This document shows, in pieces, positions 31,524 to 40,208 of a stretch of DNA of 64,000 nt; within the stretch, counting starts at the first letter, position 1, and each line of letters starts with the position of its first letter. Source of the DNA: an uncultured Roseicyclus sp. Its GTDB lineage: Bacteria > Pseudomonadota > Alphaproteobacteria > Rhodobacterales > Rhodobacteraceae. The stretch is taken from NCBI RefSeq assembly GCF_937892565.1, contig NZ_CALAHQ010000070.1:1-64000 (forward strand), given 5' to 3'. The position numbers and the translations under genes were made by a program. The notes below the pieces were generated by a model that saw only the letters and a list, made by a program, of their open reading frames with translations, searched no databases and was not told the origin of the DNA.

Positions 31524-32090
31524 TCAGGGCCGGATCACCCCCGCCTCGGTCACGATGGCATCAAGCGCGATATCGGTGGGCTCTGTGGGCAGCGGCGGCA
31601 ATTGCTGGGCGGCAAAGGCAAAGCCAAGGCTGCGCACGGGGCCAGATGCCGCCAGCCGCGCCAGCGTGCGGTCATAGAACCCCCCGCCATAGCCCAGGCG
31701 GTTGCAGGCCGCATCGAACCCCACCAGCGGCACGATCAGCGTGTCGGGCGTGATCCAGTCGCCACGCTCGGGGATCAACGCGCCGAAGGGTCCGGGGATC
31801 AGCGCCGCCTCGGGCGTCCAGAGCCGGAAATCGAGCGGCCGGCCCGCCCCCGCGATCACCGGCACGCCGATGCGCGCACCCATCTGGTGCAGCGCCGCCA
31901 TGGCGGGGCGGGGGTCGATCTCGGTGCGGATGGGCAGGTAGCCCGCGATGCTGTGCCCATCAGCCGGGCCGATCTCGGCCAGAAGATGGGCGGTGGCCGC
32001 CGCAAGGGCACCACTTTGCGCGCACACCTCAAAGGCCTGCTTGCGGGCGGCATGGGCGGTTTGGCGCAGCGCGGTCTTGACGTCGGACAT
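31524..32090 (-). CDS. 5-formyltetrahydrofolate cyclo-ligase
   Basis: A 188-residue enzyme of the YgfA family. It uses ATP to convert 5-formyl-THF to 5,10-methenyl-THF, returning an inert folate to the pool. The conserved GYGGGFYDRTLARL segment, which binds ATP phosphate and Mg2+, and an upstream PLVGFDAACNRLGYG context are diagnostic. The N-terminal helix has the Lys/Arg-rich AARKQ. The start is uncertain: ATG 32090 fits the family, but the frame is open to ATG 32126. Unlike many proteobacteria, there is no room for a 6S RNA gene directly upstream, because a divergent gene begins at 32165. Confidence 0.88.
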   Translation of the reverse strand: MSDVKTALRQTAHAARKQAFEVCAQSGALAAATAHLLAEIGPADGHSIAGYLPIRTEIDPRPAMAALHQMGARIGVPVIAGAGRPLDFRLWTPEAALIPGPFGALIPERGDWITPDTLIVPLVGFDAACNRLGYGGGFYDRTLARLAASGPVRSLGFAFAAQQLPPLPTEPTDIALDAIVTEAGVIRP

Positions 32091-32164
32091 GGGCGCGACG
32101 GAAAAGCCATTCGGGCGCGCGCGCATGGCGCGGGGCGACGGGTTTGGGGCAAAGGGCGACAGGG

Positions 32165-32776
32165 ATGCTGGTTTTCGATCATATCGCGGTGGCGGCCACC
32201 GATCTGGCGGCGGGCGCGGCGGCGGTGGAGGCCGGGCTCGGTCTGGCGCTGCAGCCCGGCGGGCAGCATCCGCACATGGGCACGCACAACCGGCTGATGT
32301 CGCTGGGCGCCGAGTATCTGGAGGTCATCGCCATCGACCCCGAAGGCACCGCCCCCGCCCAGCCGCGCTGGTTCGATCTGGACCGCTTCGCGGGGCCGCC
32401 GCGCGCCACGACATGGATCTGTCGCTGCGCCGATCTGGAGGCGGCTCTGGCACTGGCGCCGCCGGGCACGGGGCGGCCATGGGATCTGGCGCGCGCCGAT
32501 CTGCGCTGGCGCATGGCGGTTCCGGTGGATGGGCGGCTGCCCTTTGACGGGCTGTTTCCGGCGCTGATCGAATGGCAGGGCACGGCGCATCCGGCGGCGC
32601 GCCTGACCGATCTGGGCGCGCGATTGGTGGGGCTGACGCTGTTTTCACCGCAGGCCGACGGCTTGCGGGCGGCGCTTGCCGGGCTGATGGATGACCCGCG
32701 CATCGCGATTGTCCCATCCCCTGCCCCGCGGATGGAGGCGCGCATCGCCACAGCCAAAGGCGAGGTGGTGCTGTGA
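32165..32776 (+). CDS. VOC-superfamily (glyoxalase-like) protein
   Basis: A 203-residue protein. The N-terminus, MLVFDHIAVAATDLAAGAAAVEAGLG, and the following HPHMGTHNRLMSLGAEYLEVIAIDP match the Glyoxalase_3 branch of the vicinal-oxygen-chelate fold. His6, Glu58 and similar residues could bind a metal. No specific substrate can be named. GGG just before ATG 32165 is a modest ribosome binding site. The stop overlaps the next start (GTGA), so it is coupled to the acetyltransferase gene. Confidence 0.78.
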   Translation: MLVFDHIAVAATDLAAGAAAVEAGLGLALQPGGQHPHMGTHNRLMSLGAEYLEVIAIDPEGTAPAQPRWFDLDRFAGPPRATTWICRCADLEAALALAPPGTGRPWDLARADLRWRMAVPVDGRLPFDGLFPALIEWQGTAHPAARLTDLGARLVGLTLFSPQADGLRAALAGLMDDPRIAIVPSPAPRMEARIATAKGEVVL

Positions 32777-33243
32777 TCCGCCGGGCCAAGGCCGACGACG
32801 CGGGCAGCATCGCCGCGATCTGGAACCATGTGATCCGCGACACCAGCCAGACCTTTACCACCGCCGCGAAAGACCCCGTGGCACTGGCGGTGCAGATCGT
32901 CGATCAGCCCTGTTTCGTGGCCGAAGGCGCGGGCGCGGTTCTGGGGTTCGTGATCTATGGCCAGTTCCGCAACGGACCGGGCTATGCCCATACGATGGAG
33001 CATTCGATCCATGTGGCCGAAGCGGCACGCGCCGCAGGGCTGGGGCGCGCGCTGATGACCGCGGCCGAGGATCATGCGCGGGCGGCGGGCATCCATTCGA
33101 TGATCGCGGGCGTGGCGGGCGAGAATGCGGGCGGGGCCGGGTTTCACGCCGCCTTGGGCTATCAGGTGATCGCCCGCCTGCCTGAGGTGGGGTGGAAATT
33201 CGGGCGCTGGCACGATCTGGTCGTGATGCAGAAAATGCTCTGA
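32773..33243 (+). CDS. GNAT acetyltransferase, phosphinothricin-acetyltransferase-like
   Basis: A 156-residue GNAT enzyme. The acetyl-CoA pyrophosphate loop reads RAAGLGRALM. Surrounding segments, FRNGPGYAHTMEHSIHVAEAARAAG and VGWKFGRWHDLVVMQ, resemble the Pat/Bar group that acetylates phosphinothricin or methionine sulfoximine-type amines. The actual acceptor is unknown. The GTG start at 32773 overlaps the stop of the VOC gene, and no separate promoter is visible. Confidence 0.85.
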   Translation: MIRRAKADDAGSIAAIWNHVIRDTSQTFTTAAKDPVALAVQIVDQPCFVAEGAGAVLGFVIYGQFRNGPGYAHTMEHSIHVAEAARAAGLGRALMTAAEDHARAAGIHSMIAGVAGENAGGAGFHAALGYQVIARLPEVGWKFGRWHDLVVMQKML

Positions 33244-33294
33244 GCCGATGCGCTTTGCGCTGACAGGGCACGGCGCTTTGGGCTAGAAAGACCC

Positions 33295-33996
33295 ATGTCG
33301 CTTTGGTCCCGCATTCAAGATGCCTTGGCCGCCCTTGCCACGGGCGAGGGGCTTTCGGTCGTGTTCGACCGGCTGCGCACCCCGCCCGAGCGGTCGGTCG
33401 CCTTTACCATCGCGGTGATCGCGCTGTCGGCCAAGATGGCCAAGGCCGACGGGCAGGTCACCCGCGACGAGGTGGCAGCCTTTCGGCAGGTGTTTCACAT
33501 CCCCCCCGCCGAGGAACGCGCAGCGGCGCGCGTTTTCAACCTGGCGCGCGAGGATGTGGCGGGCTTCGAGGACTACGCCCGGCGCATCGCGCGCATGTTT
33601 CAGGGGCGCGGCCGCGACGGGGTCTTGCCGGATCTTTTGGGTGGGCTGTTTCACATCGCCACCGCCGATGGGGCCTATCACCCGGCCGAAGATGCGTTCC
33701 TGTCGCGGGTGGCCCACATCTTCGACCTGAGCGAGGCCGAGTTTTGCCGCATCCGCGCGGCCCATGTGGCGGGTGCAGCCCCCGATCCCTACACGGTGCT
33801 GGGGGTCACGCCCGCAACGCCGCTTGAGGATATCCGCACCGCCTGGCGTGCCGCCGTGCGCGCGACCCATCCCGACCGCATGATGGCGCGCGGCGTGCCG
33901 GAAGAGGCGATGAAGCTGGCCGAACGGCGGCTGATCGCGATCAATCGGGCATGGGAAGAGATTTCCGAGCGCGCCCAACCGGGCCGGACAGGGTGA
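33295..33996 (+). CDS. TerB-like plus C-terminal DnaJ-domain protein (DjlA-like)
   Basis: A 233-residue soluble protein. Residues about 30-150 are an all-helical TerB-like domain (AVIALSAKMAKADGQVTRDEV, then TADGAYHPAEDAFLSRVAHIF). Residues about 165-230 are a J-domain with the HPD motif in THPDRMM. The J-domain should stimulate the ATPase of DnaK-type chaperones. DjlA proteins have the same order but usually a membrane anchor, which is missing here. It lies 51 bp after the GNAT gene and before a small secreted protein gene. Confidence 0.85.
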   Translation: MSLWSRIQDALAALATGEGLSVVFDRLRTPPERSVAFTIAVIALSAKMAKADGQVTRDEVAAFRQVFHIPPAEERAAARVFNLAREDVAGFEDYARRIARMFQGRGRDGVLPDLLGGLFHIATADGAYHPAEDAFLSRVAHIFDLSEAEFCRIRAAHVAGAAPDPYTVLGVTPATPLEDIRTAWRAAVRATHPDRMMARGVPEEAMKLAERRLIAINRAWEEISERAQPGRTG

Positions 33997-34047
33997 CATC
34001 GCGCGCACGCACCCCCATATGACCCATACCTGAGGGAGGATTGGACC

Positions 34048-34392
34048 ATGCGACGGGCCGGTGTCTTGATCATCTGTGGTGCGGTGATGCTGAGCCTGTC
34101 TGCGCCCCTGCGGGCGCAAGAGCCCGCGCCCGATCTGCGCCGGGGGCTGGAAATGCTGGGCGAGGGGGCACGTGCGGCTCTCGAAGGGCTGATGGACGAC
34201 ATCGGCCCGCTTCTGGAGGACGATGTGCTGGCGATGCTGGGCCGTCTGGGCGCGCTGGTCGATGATCTGTCGCAGTATCAGATGCCCGAGCGCTTGCCCA
34301 ATGGCGACATCTTGATCCGCCGCGCGCCCGACGCGCCGCCGCTGGACGACCCCGGGCCAGGCAAGGGCTTGCAAGGCGATGTCGAGATCTAG
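34048..34392 (+). CDS. Small secreted protein of unknown function
   Basis: A 114-residue protein. The N-terminus (MRRAGVLIICGAVMLSLSAPLRAQ) is a clear signal peptide with an AQ cleavage region. The mature part is acidic and helical (ALEGLMDDIGPLLEDDVLAMLGRLGALVDDL), followed by a Pro/Asp-rich tail. I do not recognise a catalytic motif; similar short periplasmic proteins of unknown role are frequent in Rhodobacterales. GGAGG lies before ATG 34048. A strong hairpin follows the stop. Confidence 0.7.
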   Translation: MRRAGVLIICGAVMLSLSAPLRAQEPAPDLRRGLEMLGEGARAALEGLMDDIGPLLEDDVLAMLGRLGALVDDLSQYQMPERLPNGDILIRRAPDAPPLDDPGPGKGLQGDVEI

Positions 34393-34449
34393 GGGCGGGG
34401 GCGCGCCGCGCAAGCGGCGCGCCCCCCGCCCGAGCGGCCCTTTGGGCCG
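34393..34449 (+). terminator. Long GC hairpin with GCAA tetraloop, then a second hairpin
   Basis: Immediately after the TAG stop, a 17-base GC-rich arm (34393-34409) pairs with 34414-34431. There is one bulged C, and the loop is GCAA, a GNRA tetraloop. GGCCC-TTT-GGGCC (34437-34449) follows. There is no long T tract. Placement directly after the stop supports a transcription terminator or 3'-end stabiliser. Confidence 0.6.
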
Positions 34450-34558
34450 GTTTGCCACGGGATTTTTGGAAATCTCTCATGCTGCGGGTCTGCGGCGGGT
34501 TGAGACCTTGGGCGCAGCGGGGCATATCGGAACAAACATCCGCTTCATGAGGTCCGCC

Positions 34559-36388
34559 ATGCCGCTTTCCCGTTCTGCCCCGATTGCCCGCGATGCTGTC
34601 ACGGATGCAGGGGGCGTGCCGCTGGGCCGCTTGCCGGAATGGGATCTGTCCGATCTCTACAGCGCGCCCGATGCGCCGGAACTTCGGCGCGATCTGGAAT
34701 GGCTGGAGGGGGAATGTGCGGGCTTTGCACAAAGCTATCAGGGCCATCTCGCGACGCTCGACAGCGCGGCGATGCTGGCCTGTGTGCGCCGCTACGAGAC
34801 GATCGATCGGGTGGCCGGGCGGATCATGTCCTATGCGGGATTGCGCTATTACCAGCACACCACCGACCCGCAGCGCGCCAAGTTCATGTCGGACATGCAA
34901 GACCGCATCACCGCCTGCACCACGGCCCTGGTGTTCTTCAGTCTGGAATTCAACCGCATCCCCGAGGCGCGCTATCGCAGCATCTTTGGCGCGGATGCCG
35001 ATCTGGTCCGCTACAGCCCCGTGTTTGACCGGATGCGCGCCATGGCGCCCTATCAGCTGTCCGATGAGCTGGAGCGGTTCGTGCACGATCAATCGGTGGT
35101 GGGCGCAAGCGCGTGGAACAAGCTGTTTGACGAGACCATCGCCGGGATGGAGTTCGAGGTCGAAGGCGAAACGCTGGGCATCGAGGCGACGCTGAACCTG
35201 ATGACCGATCCGGTTCGCGCCCGGCGCGAAGCGGGCGCGCATGCGCTGGCCCATGCGTTTGGCGAAAAGCTGCCGCTGTTTGCGCGGGTCCACAACACGC
35301 TGGCCAAGGAGAAAGAAATCTCGGACCGCTGGCGCAAGCTGCCCAGCCCGCAGATGGGGCGGCATCTGTCCAACCATGTCGAGCCCGAGGTGGTCGAGGC
35401 GCTGCGCAATGCGGTGGTGGCGGCCTATCCGCGCCTGTCGCATCGCTATTACGCGCTGAAAGCGCGCTGGCTGGGGTTGGAGCGGCTGCAGATCTGGGAT
35501 CGCAACGCGCCCCTGCCGATGCAGGAAACCCGCATCTTTCCCTGGGAAGAGGCCCGCGCGCTGGTCAGCCGCGCCTATGACGGGTTCCACCCCGATCTGG
35601 CCGCCTTGGCCGAGCCGTTTTTCACCCAAGGCTGGATCGATGCCGCCGTCAAGGATGGCAAGGCGCCGGGCGCGTTTGCCCATCCGACGGTCAGCGATGT
35701 GCACCCCTATGTGATGCTGAACTATCTGGGCAAACCGCGCGATGTGATGACGCTGGCCCATGAGCTGGGCCATGGGGTGCATCAGCGGCTGGCGGCCGAA
35801 CAGGGCGAATTGCTGTCGGCCACGCCGCTGACGCTGGCCGAAACCGCAAGCGTGTTCGGCGAGATGCTGACCTTTCGCAAGATGCTGGCCGAAGCCAGGG
35901 ATCCGGCCACGCGCAAGGTGCTGCTGGCGGGCAAGGTCGAGGACATGATCAACACGGTCGTCCGCCAGATCGCGTTCTATGATTTCGAGTGCAAGCTGCA
36001 CGCCGCGCGCCGGGCGGGCGAATTGACCCCCGACGACATCGGCGCGCTGTGGATGAGCGTGCAGGCCGAAAGCCTTGGGCCGGTGTTTGATTTCATGGAG
36101 GGATATGACCGCTTCTGGGCCTATATCCCGCATTTCGTGCATTCGCCTTTTTACGTCTATGCCTATGCCTTTGGCGACGGCTTGGTGAATGCGCTTTACG
36201 CCGTCTATGCCGAAGGCACGCCGGGGTTCGAGGACAAGTATTTCGCCATGCTCAGGGCTGGCGGATCGAAGCACCACAAAGAGCTGTTGGCCCCCTTTGG
36301 TCTTGACGCATCCGACCCCGCGTTCTGGGACAAGGGGTTGGCGATGATCGAGGGCTTTATCGACGAGTTGGAGGCGATGGAGGGCTGA
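34559..36388 (+). CDS. M3-family oligoendopeptidase (PepF/M3-like)
   Basis: A 609-residue zinc metallopeptidase of the M3 family. The catalytic motif HELGH is at residues 401-405 (LAHELGHGVHQ), and the third ligand region is LAETASVFGEML. The N-terminal half is helical as in PepF oligopeptidases. It should cleave short peptides in the cytoplasm. ATG 34559 has GAGG six bases upstream; the open frame extends to 34379 through the terminator region, which is clearly not coding. Confidence 0.92.
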   Translation: MPLSRSAPIARDAVTDAGGVPLGRLPEWDLSDLYSAPDAPELRRDLEWLEGECAGFAQSYQGHLATLDSAAMLACVRRYETIDRVAGRIMSYAGLRYYQHTTDPQRAKFMSDMQDRITACTTALVFFSLEFNRIPEARYRSIFGADADLVRYSPVFDRMRAMAPYQLSDELERFVHDQSVVGASAWNKLFDETIAGMEFEVEGETLGIEATLNLMTDPVRARREAGAHALAHAFGEKLPLFARVHNTLAKEKEISDRWRKLPSPQMGRHLSNHVEPEVVEALRNAVVAAYPRLSHRYYALKARWLGLERLQIWDRNAPLPMQETRIFPWEEARALVSRAYDGFHPDLAALAEPFFTQGWIDAAVKDGKAPGAFAHPTVSDVHPYVMLNYLGKPRDVMTLAHELGHGVHQRLAAEQGELLSATPLTLAETASVFGEMLTFRKMLAEARDPATRKVLLAGKVEDMINTVVRQIAFYDFECKLHAARRAGELTPDDIGALWMSVQAESLGPVFDFMEGYDRFWAYIPHFVHSPFYVYAYAFGDGLVNALYAVYAEGTPGFEDKYFAMLRAGGSKHHKELLAPFGLDASDPAFWDKGLAMIEGFIDELEAMEG

Positions 36389-36414
36389 CGCCCCCCATCC
36401 CCACCCCGGCGGGG

Positions 36415-36660
36415 TCAGAGCCGGTTGTGCGCCCCATCGCAGAGCGGTGCCTTGGCGCTGGCCTTGCAGCCACAGAAAAAGGCGCGGCCGTCTTTTTCGG
36501 CGGTCCATTTCTGCGGCTGGAATGGCGTGCCCTTGTGCGAGCCGTCGCAAAAGGGCTGGTTTTGCGAGCGGCCGCAACTGCACCAGAAATAGGTCTTGCC
36601 TTCGGTCACATCGACCGCAAAGGGGGATTTTTGCGCAATGATCGGCGCGTCGTCTGACAT
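36415..36660 (-). CDS. Protein with two CDGSH iron-sulfur motifs
   Basis: An 81-residue protein built almost entirely of two CDGSH units. The first reads CSCGRSQNQPFCDGSH and the second CGCKASAKAPLCDGAH, so each has the 3-Cys/1-His ligand set for a [2Fe-2S] cluster. There is no membrane anchor. Dual-CDGSH proteins of this size occur in many bacteria, with proposed redox or Fe-S transfer roles that remain unsettled. ATG 36660 has AGGAG upstream. It converges with the M3 peptidase gene. Confidence 0.88.
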   Translation of the reverse strand: MSDDAPIIAQKSPFAVDVTEGKTYFWCSCGRSQNQPFCDGSHKGTPFQPQKWTAEKDGRAFFCGCKASAKAPLCDGAHNRL

Positions 36661-36719
36661 CTGGCCTGCTCCTGTGGCTGGATTTTCGGCACCACCAGAT
36701 GGGTCGCGCGGGCCTTGCG

Positions 36720-37025
36720 TCAATCCAGATCGGTCCAGGGCCATGGCTTGACCGGCGAGGCGGCCGATTGATAGCGCGCGGCCTTGGCCATCCAGATGCC
36801 CAGATCGGTGCCGAAATTGGCCAGTCGTTGGTTCTTTTCGCCGGTGTTGACCAGCATGATGATGAATTGCACCACCGTCAGAACCGCCAGCACCGTGTGG
36901 CTCAGGCTGAGCATGATCGAGATCAGCACCAAATACAGAAAGCGAAGCCCCATCGACTCCTTGGGCGTATCGGGCTGTTCACCCGTCAACCGCCCCGCAA
37001 ACTGCGCATCCTCGTTACGATCCAT
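36720..37025 (-). CDS. DUF4389 small membrane protein
   Basis: A 101-residue protein with a charged N-terminus, a pair of membrane segments (FLYLVLISIMLSLSHTVLAVL and VVQFIIMLV), and a C-terminal part ending KPWPWTDLD. This matches the DUF4389 family, whose function is unknown. Its first eleven bases overlap the end of the Gfo/Idh/MocA gene on the same strand, so the two are likely co-transcribed and translationally coupled. Confidence 0.78.
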   Translation of the reverse strand: MDRNEDAQFAGRLTGEQPDTPKESMGLRFLYLVLISIMLSLSHTVLAVLTVVQFIIMLVNTGEKNQRLANFGTDLGIWMAKAARYQSAASPVKPWPWTDLD

Positions 37026-38004
37026 CCCCGACACCTTTCGTCTTGAGCCATGCAAATACCGCGTCGATGGCAACCTGTGTGCCGCGCGCGGCCTCCAGAG
37101 GATAGGCGAATTCGGCGCCGTCGAGAAGGGTGGCAGCAAAAGCTTCGACCTGACGGGCGTATTGCCGCGCATCGGGAAAGGCAAAGACGCGGTCGGGCTC
37201 CCCGTCGGCAGCCAAGATCACATCGGCCTGACCATATTGGCCGGGGTTGAACGGGGCCATCACCGACAGGCGGGCACGGCTGCCTTCGAAGACCATGGCC
37301 TGATAGCGGGTGGTGCGCATCGAGACATGGAAGGAGAAGCGGATATCGCCCGCGCGTGCCTGCACCCAGGCCGAGGTATCGACGCCATTTTCGATGATCG
37401 CGTCCGCCCACAGGATTTCCGGCTCAAGCCCCGTGGCGAAGCGGAAAGCGCCGATGGGATAGACCCCCACATCGCGCAGCGCGCCGCCCGCCAGATCGGC
37501 CGACAACCGGATGTTGCCCGGATCGTCCAGACCATAGGTGAAGACGCCCGTGACACTGTACAGCGCGCCCAGCGTGCCCTTGGCGATCAGATCGCGCACA
37601 AGGGCCCATTGCGGGTGATGGGCGGGCATCCAGGCTTCGGCGATCAGACATCCGGTGGCCTCACGCGCCGCAATGAGCGCGTCGAAATCGGCCGCGCACA
37701 GCGCGATGGGTTTTTCGCACAAGACAGCCTTGCCCGCTTGCGCCGCGCGGATCGACCAGTCGACATGCAGCGCATTGGGCAGCGGGATATAGACCGCGTC
37801 GATGCCCGGATCGGCCAGAAGCGCGTCATAGCTGTCATGGATGACCAGGCCCGGCGCGATGGCGGCGAAGGGTTCGGCGCGCGCCGGGTCGCGGGTGGCC
37901 ACCGCCACAAGCCGCGACCGGCGTGCCTCGTTCAAGGCAGGGGCCATGGTTTTCAGCGCAAAGCCGGATGCGCCCAGAATGCCCCAGCGGATATGGTCCG
38001 TCAT
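37015..38004 (-). CDS. Gfo/Idh/MocA-family oxidoreductase
   Basis: A 329-residue NAD(P)-dependent dehydrogenase. The N-terminal Rossmann fold begins IRWGILGASGFALKTM, and the family signature CEKPIAL (about residues 94-100) carries the catalytic-region Lys. A C-terminal alpha/beta domain contains GGALRDVGVYPIGAFRF. These enzymes oxidise or reduce sugars, inositols or related polyols; the substrate is not identifiable. It is followed by the overlapping DUF4389 gene. Confidence 0.88.
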   Translation of the reverse strand: MTDHIRWGILGASGFALKTMAPALNEARRSRLVAVATRDPARAEPFAAIAPGLVIHDSYDALLADPGIDAVYIPLPNALHVDWSIRAAQAGKAVLCEKPIALCAADFDALIAAREATGCLIAEAWMPAHHPQWALVRDLIAKGTLGALYSVTGVFTYGLDDPGNIRLSADLAGGALRDVGVYPIGAFRFATGLEPEILWADAIIENGVDTSAWVQARAGDIRFSFHVSMRTTRYQAMVFEGSRARLSVMAPFNPGQYGQADVILAADGEPDRVFAFPDARQYARQVEAFAATLLDGAEFAYPLEAARGTQVAIDAVFAWLKTKGVGDGS

Positions 38005-38074
38005 CTATAGTCCCTCCGATTGCCACGACCCTGTCGGATGCGCACAGGAACAGGCGGCACGCCGGAACGCAAGA

Positions 38075-38099
38075 CGGCGCGAGGATCGCCCCCGCGCCG
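38075..38099 (-). terminator. Possible rpoH terminator hairpin
   Basis: CGGCGCG (38075-38081) and CGCGCCG (38093-38099) form a 7-bp stem with an 11-base loop in the gap downstream of rpoH on the minus strand. No clear T tract follows, so support is modest. Confidence 0.3.
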
Positions 38100-38123
38100 C
38101 CAAACACGCATCAGCCGCAGAGA

Positions 38124-39020
38124 TCAGGCGCTGGCCAGCATCCCTTGGTCCCGGGCCAGGTCGCGCATGCGCTTTTGCAGCTTTTCAAAGGCGCGCACCT
38201 CGATCTGGCGGATGCGTTCGCGGCTGACATTGTAGACGGCCGACAGATCCTCGAGCGTGACGGGGTCGTCGCGCAGGCGGCGCTGGGTCAGGATTTCCCG
38301 CTCGCGCGTGTTCAGGACCGTCATGGCATCAGCCATCAAGGCCATCCGGCTTTCATATTCCTCGCGCTCGGCATAATCGCCGGCCTGATCGGCATCGGTG
38401 TCTTCCAGCCAGTCTTGCCATTGCGTCGATCCATCCTCATCCGCGCCGATCGTGGCATTCAGCGAGGCATCCCCCCCCGACAGACGGCGGTTCATCGAAA
38501 TGACCTCAACCTCGGTCACGCCCAGATCATGGGCGATGCGCGCGACATTTTCGGGCCGCAAATCGCCTTCTTCCAGCGCACCGATGCGCGCCTTGGCCTT
38601 GCGCAGGTTGAAAAACAGCTTTTTCTGCGCGCTGGTGGTGCCCAGCTTGACCAGCGACCAGGACCGCAGGACATATTCCTGGATCGAGGCGCGGATCCAC
38701 CACATCGCATAGGTGGCAAGGCGAAAGCCCTTTTCGGGGTCGAATTTCTTGACCGCCTGCATCAGGCCGACATTCGCCTCCGAGATCACCTCGGCCTGCG
38801 GCAGACCGTAGCCGCGATAGCCCATCGCGATCTTGGCGGCCAGACGCAGATGCGAGGTGACAAGCTTGTGGGCCGCGTTGCGGTCCTGATCTTCGACCCA
38901 GCGCTTGGCAAGCATGTATTCCTCTTCGGGTTCCAGCATCGGGAAACGCCGGATTTCCTGAAGATAGCGGTTGAGCCCCTGTTCGGGCGATGGCGCTGGA
39001 AGATTGGCATAACTGGTCAT
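38124..39020 (-). CDS. rpoH: RNA polymerase sigma-32 factor, RpoHI type
   Basis: A 298-residue sigma-70-family factor for the heat-shock response. Region 2 contains NVGLMQAVKKFDPEKGFRLATYAMWWIRASIQEYVLRSW, followed by the RpoH box QKKLFFNLRKAK. Region 4 has VYNVSRERIRQIEVRAFEKLQ, a helix-turn-helix for the -35 element. The N-terminus (MTSYANLPAPSPEQGLNRYLQEI) resembles RpoHI rather than RpoHII of Rhodobacter. ATG 39020 is preceded by AGGGGG; an upstream ATG at 39053 lacks a ribosome site. Confidence 0.93.
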   Translation of the reverse strand: MTSYANLPAPSPEQGLNRYLQEIRRFPMLEPEEEYMLAKRWVEDQDRNAAHKLVTSHLRLAAKIAMGYRGYGLPQAEVISEANVGLMQAVKKFDPEKGFRLATYAMWWIRASIQEYVLRSWSLVKLGTTSAQKKLFFNLRKAKARIGALEEGDLRPENVARIAHDLGVTEVEVISMNRRLSGGDASLNATIGADEDGSTQWQDWLEDTDADQAGDYAEREEYESRMALMADAMTVLNTREREILTQRRLRDDPVTLEDLSAVYNVSRERIRQIEVRAFEKLQKRMRDLARDQGMLASA

Positions 39021-39054
39021 GGGTATGGACCCCCTGTCAGGTTCCGATGACATT

Positions 39055-39083
39055 CATGTAAAGCGCGTTAACTTATCGTCAAG
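39055..39083 (-). promoter_or_regulatory. Predicted promoter of rpoH
   Basis: On the minus strand, TTGACG (39078-39083) and TACATG (39055-39060) are spaced by 17 bp. They would start transcription about 28 bases before the rpoH ATG. The -35 is good; the -10 matches the consensus at only half of its positions. Confidence 0.4.
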
Positions 39084-39176
39084 AGGCGGAAGTGAACTGT
39101 TGGGTTCAGATAATGATCCCCGCGCCCGCCCGCAACAAGTCGCATTTGCGTGAGCTCACCGGGCTGTGTGCGGATG

Positions 39177-40208
39177 TTACAGACGCGCCGCGCGCAGGGC
39201 CTGTATCAGGGCGTCCATATCGGCGGGCAGATCGGCGATGAATTCCATCTCGTCCCCCGTGACGGGATGAACAAACCCCAGCCGCGCCGCATGCAACGCC
39301 TGCCGCGAAAAGCCATTCAGCGCGCGGGCCAGATCGGCGCCCACCAGCTTGTCGGAAATGCGCCTGCTGCCCCCATAGACCGGATCGCCCAGAAGCGCAT
39401 GGCCCACATGGGTCATGTGCACCCTGATCTGATGGGTGCGCCCGGTTTCCAGGCGGCACGAAACCCGCGCCACGGGGCCCAGCGCCTCGTCCACGCGCAC
39501 CCTTGTGACGGCGTGGCGGCCGCCCTGAAACAGCACGGCCTGACGTTGGCGGTCGGTCTTGTGGCGGGCCAGCTGGGTGGTGATCTTGAGAATGCCGCCC
39601 AGCTCGAAATTGACGCCGCGCACCCCGTTCAGGCGCGGATCCCCCGCATCGGGCACGCCATGGCACAGCGCGATGTATTCGCGTTCGATCGAATGATCGG
39701 CAAATTGCGCCGCCAGCCCATGATGGGCGCGGTCCGATTTCGCCACCACGAGCAGCCCGCTGGTATCCTTGTCGATCCGATGCACGATGCCGGGGCGCTT
39801 TTCGCCGCCGATGCCTGACAGCTTGCCACCGAAATGATGCAAGAGCGCATTGACCAGCGTGCCGCCGGGCGATCCGGGCGCGGGATGGACAACCATGCCC
39901 GCGGGCTTGTCGATCACGATCAGATCCTCGTCTTCGTGAACGATGGAGAGCGCTATGGCCTCGGGGGCTGTGTCGGTCTGTATTGCGTCGTGCACGGTGA
40001 TGGTGACGCTGTCGTCTTGCGACACGCGGGCGCGCAGATCGGTCACGACCACGCCATTGACCGCCACGGCCCCCTCGGCAATCAGCCGCGCAAGCCGCGA
40101 GCGGCTGAGCGCTTCGTCCTCTGGCACGGCGTCGCCCAGTGCCTTATCAAGGCGGCTGGCCGGGTCCGGGCCGATCAGGACCGTAACGATGCGAGTGGCC
40201 AAAGCCAT
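39177..40208 (-). CDS. RluA-family 23S rRNA pseudouridine synthase (RluD-like)
   Basis: A 343-residue protein. An N-terminal S4 RNA-binding domain (about residues 18-75, SRLDKALGDAV to VTITV) precedes the catalytic domain. The active-site Asp lies in HRIDKDTSGLLVVAKS, and the KPAGMVVHPAPG and LETGRTHQIRVHM motifs are all present. RluD modifies helix 69 of 23S rRNA; RluC-like specificity cannot be excluded. AGGGGG precedes ATG 40208. The start codon overlaps, in a shared CATG, that of the divergent DUF6476 gene. Confidence 0.9.
   Translation of the reverse strand: MALATRIVTVLIGPDPASRLDKALGDAVPEDEALSRSRLARLIAEGAVAVNGVVVTDLRARVSQDDSVTITVHDAIQTDTAPEAIALSIVHEDEDLIVIDKPAGMVVHPAPGSPGGTLVNALLHHFGGKLSGIGGEKRPGIVHRIDKDTSGLLVVAKSDRAHHGLAAQFADHSIEREYIALCHGVPDAGDPRLNGVRGVNFELGGILKITTQLARHKTDRQRQAVLFQGGRHAVTRVRVDEALGPVARVSCRLETGRTHQIRVHMTHVGHALLGDPVYGGSRRISDKLVGADLARALNGFSRQALHAARLGFVHPVTGDEMEFIADLPADMDALIQALRAARL

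Noticed and set aside
32091-32164. Expected site for a 6S RNA gene upstream of the folate cyclo-ligase gene
   Set aside because: Only about 74 bp separate the two divergent genes, too short for a 6S RNA.
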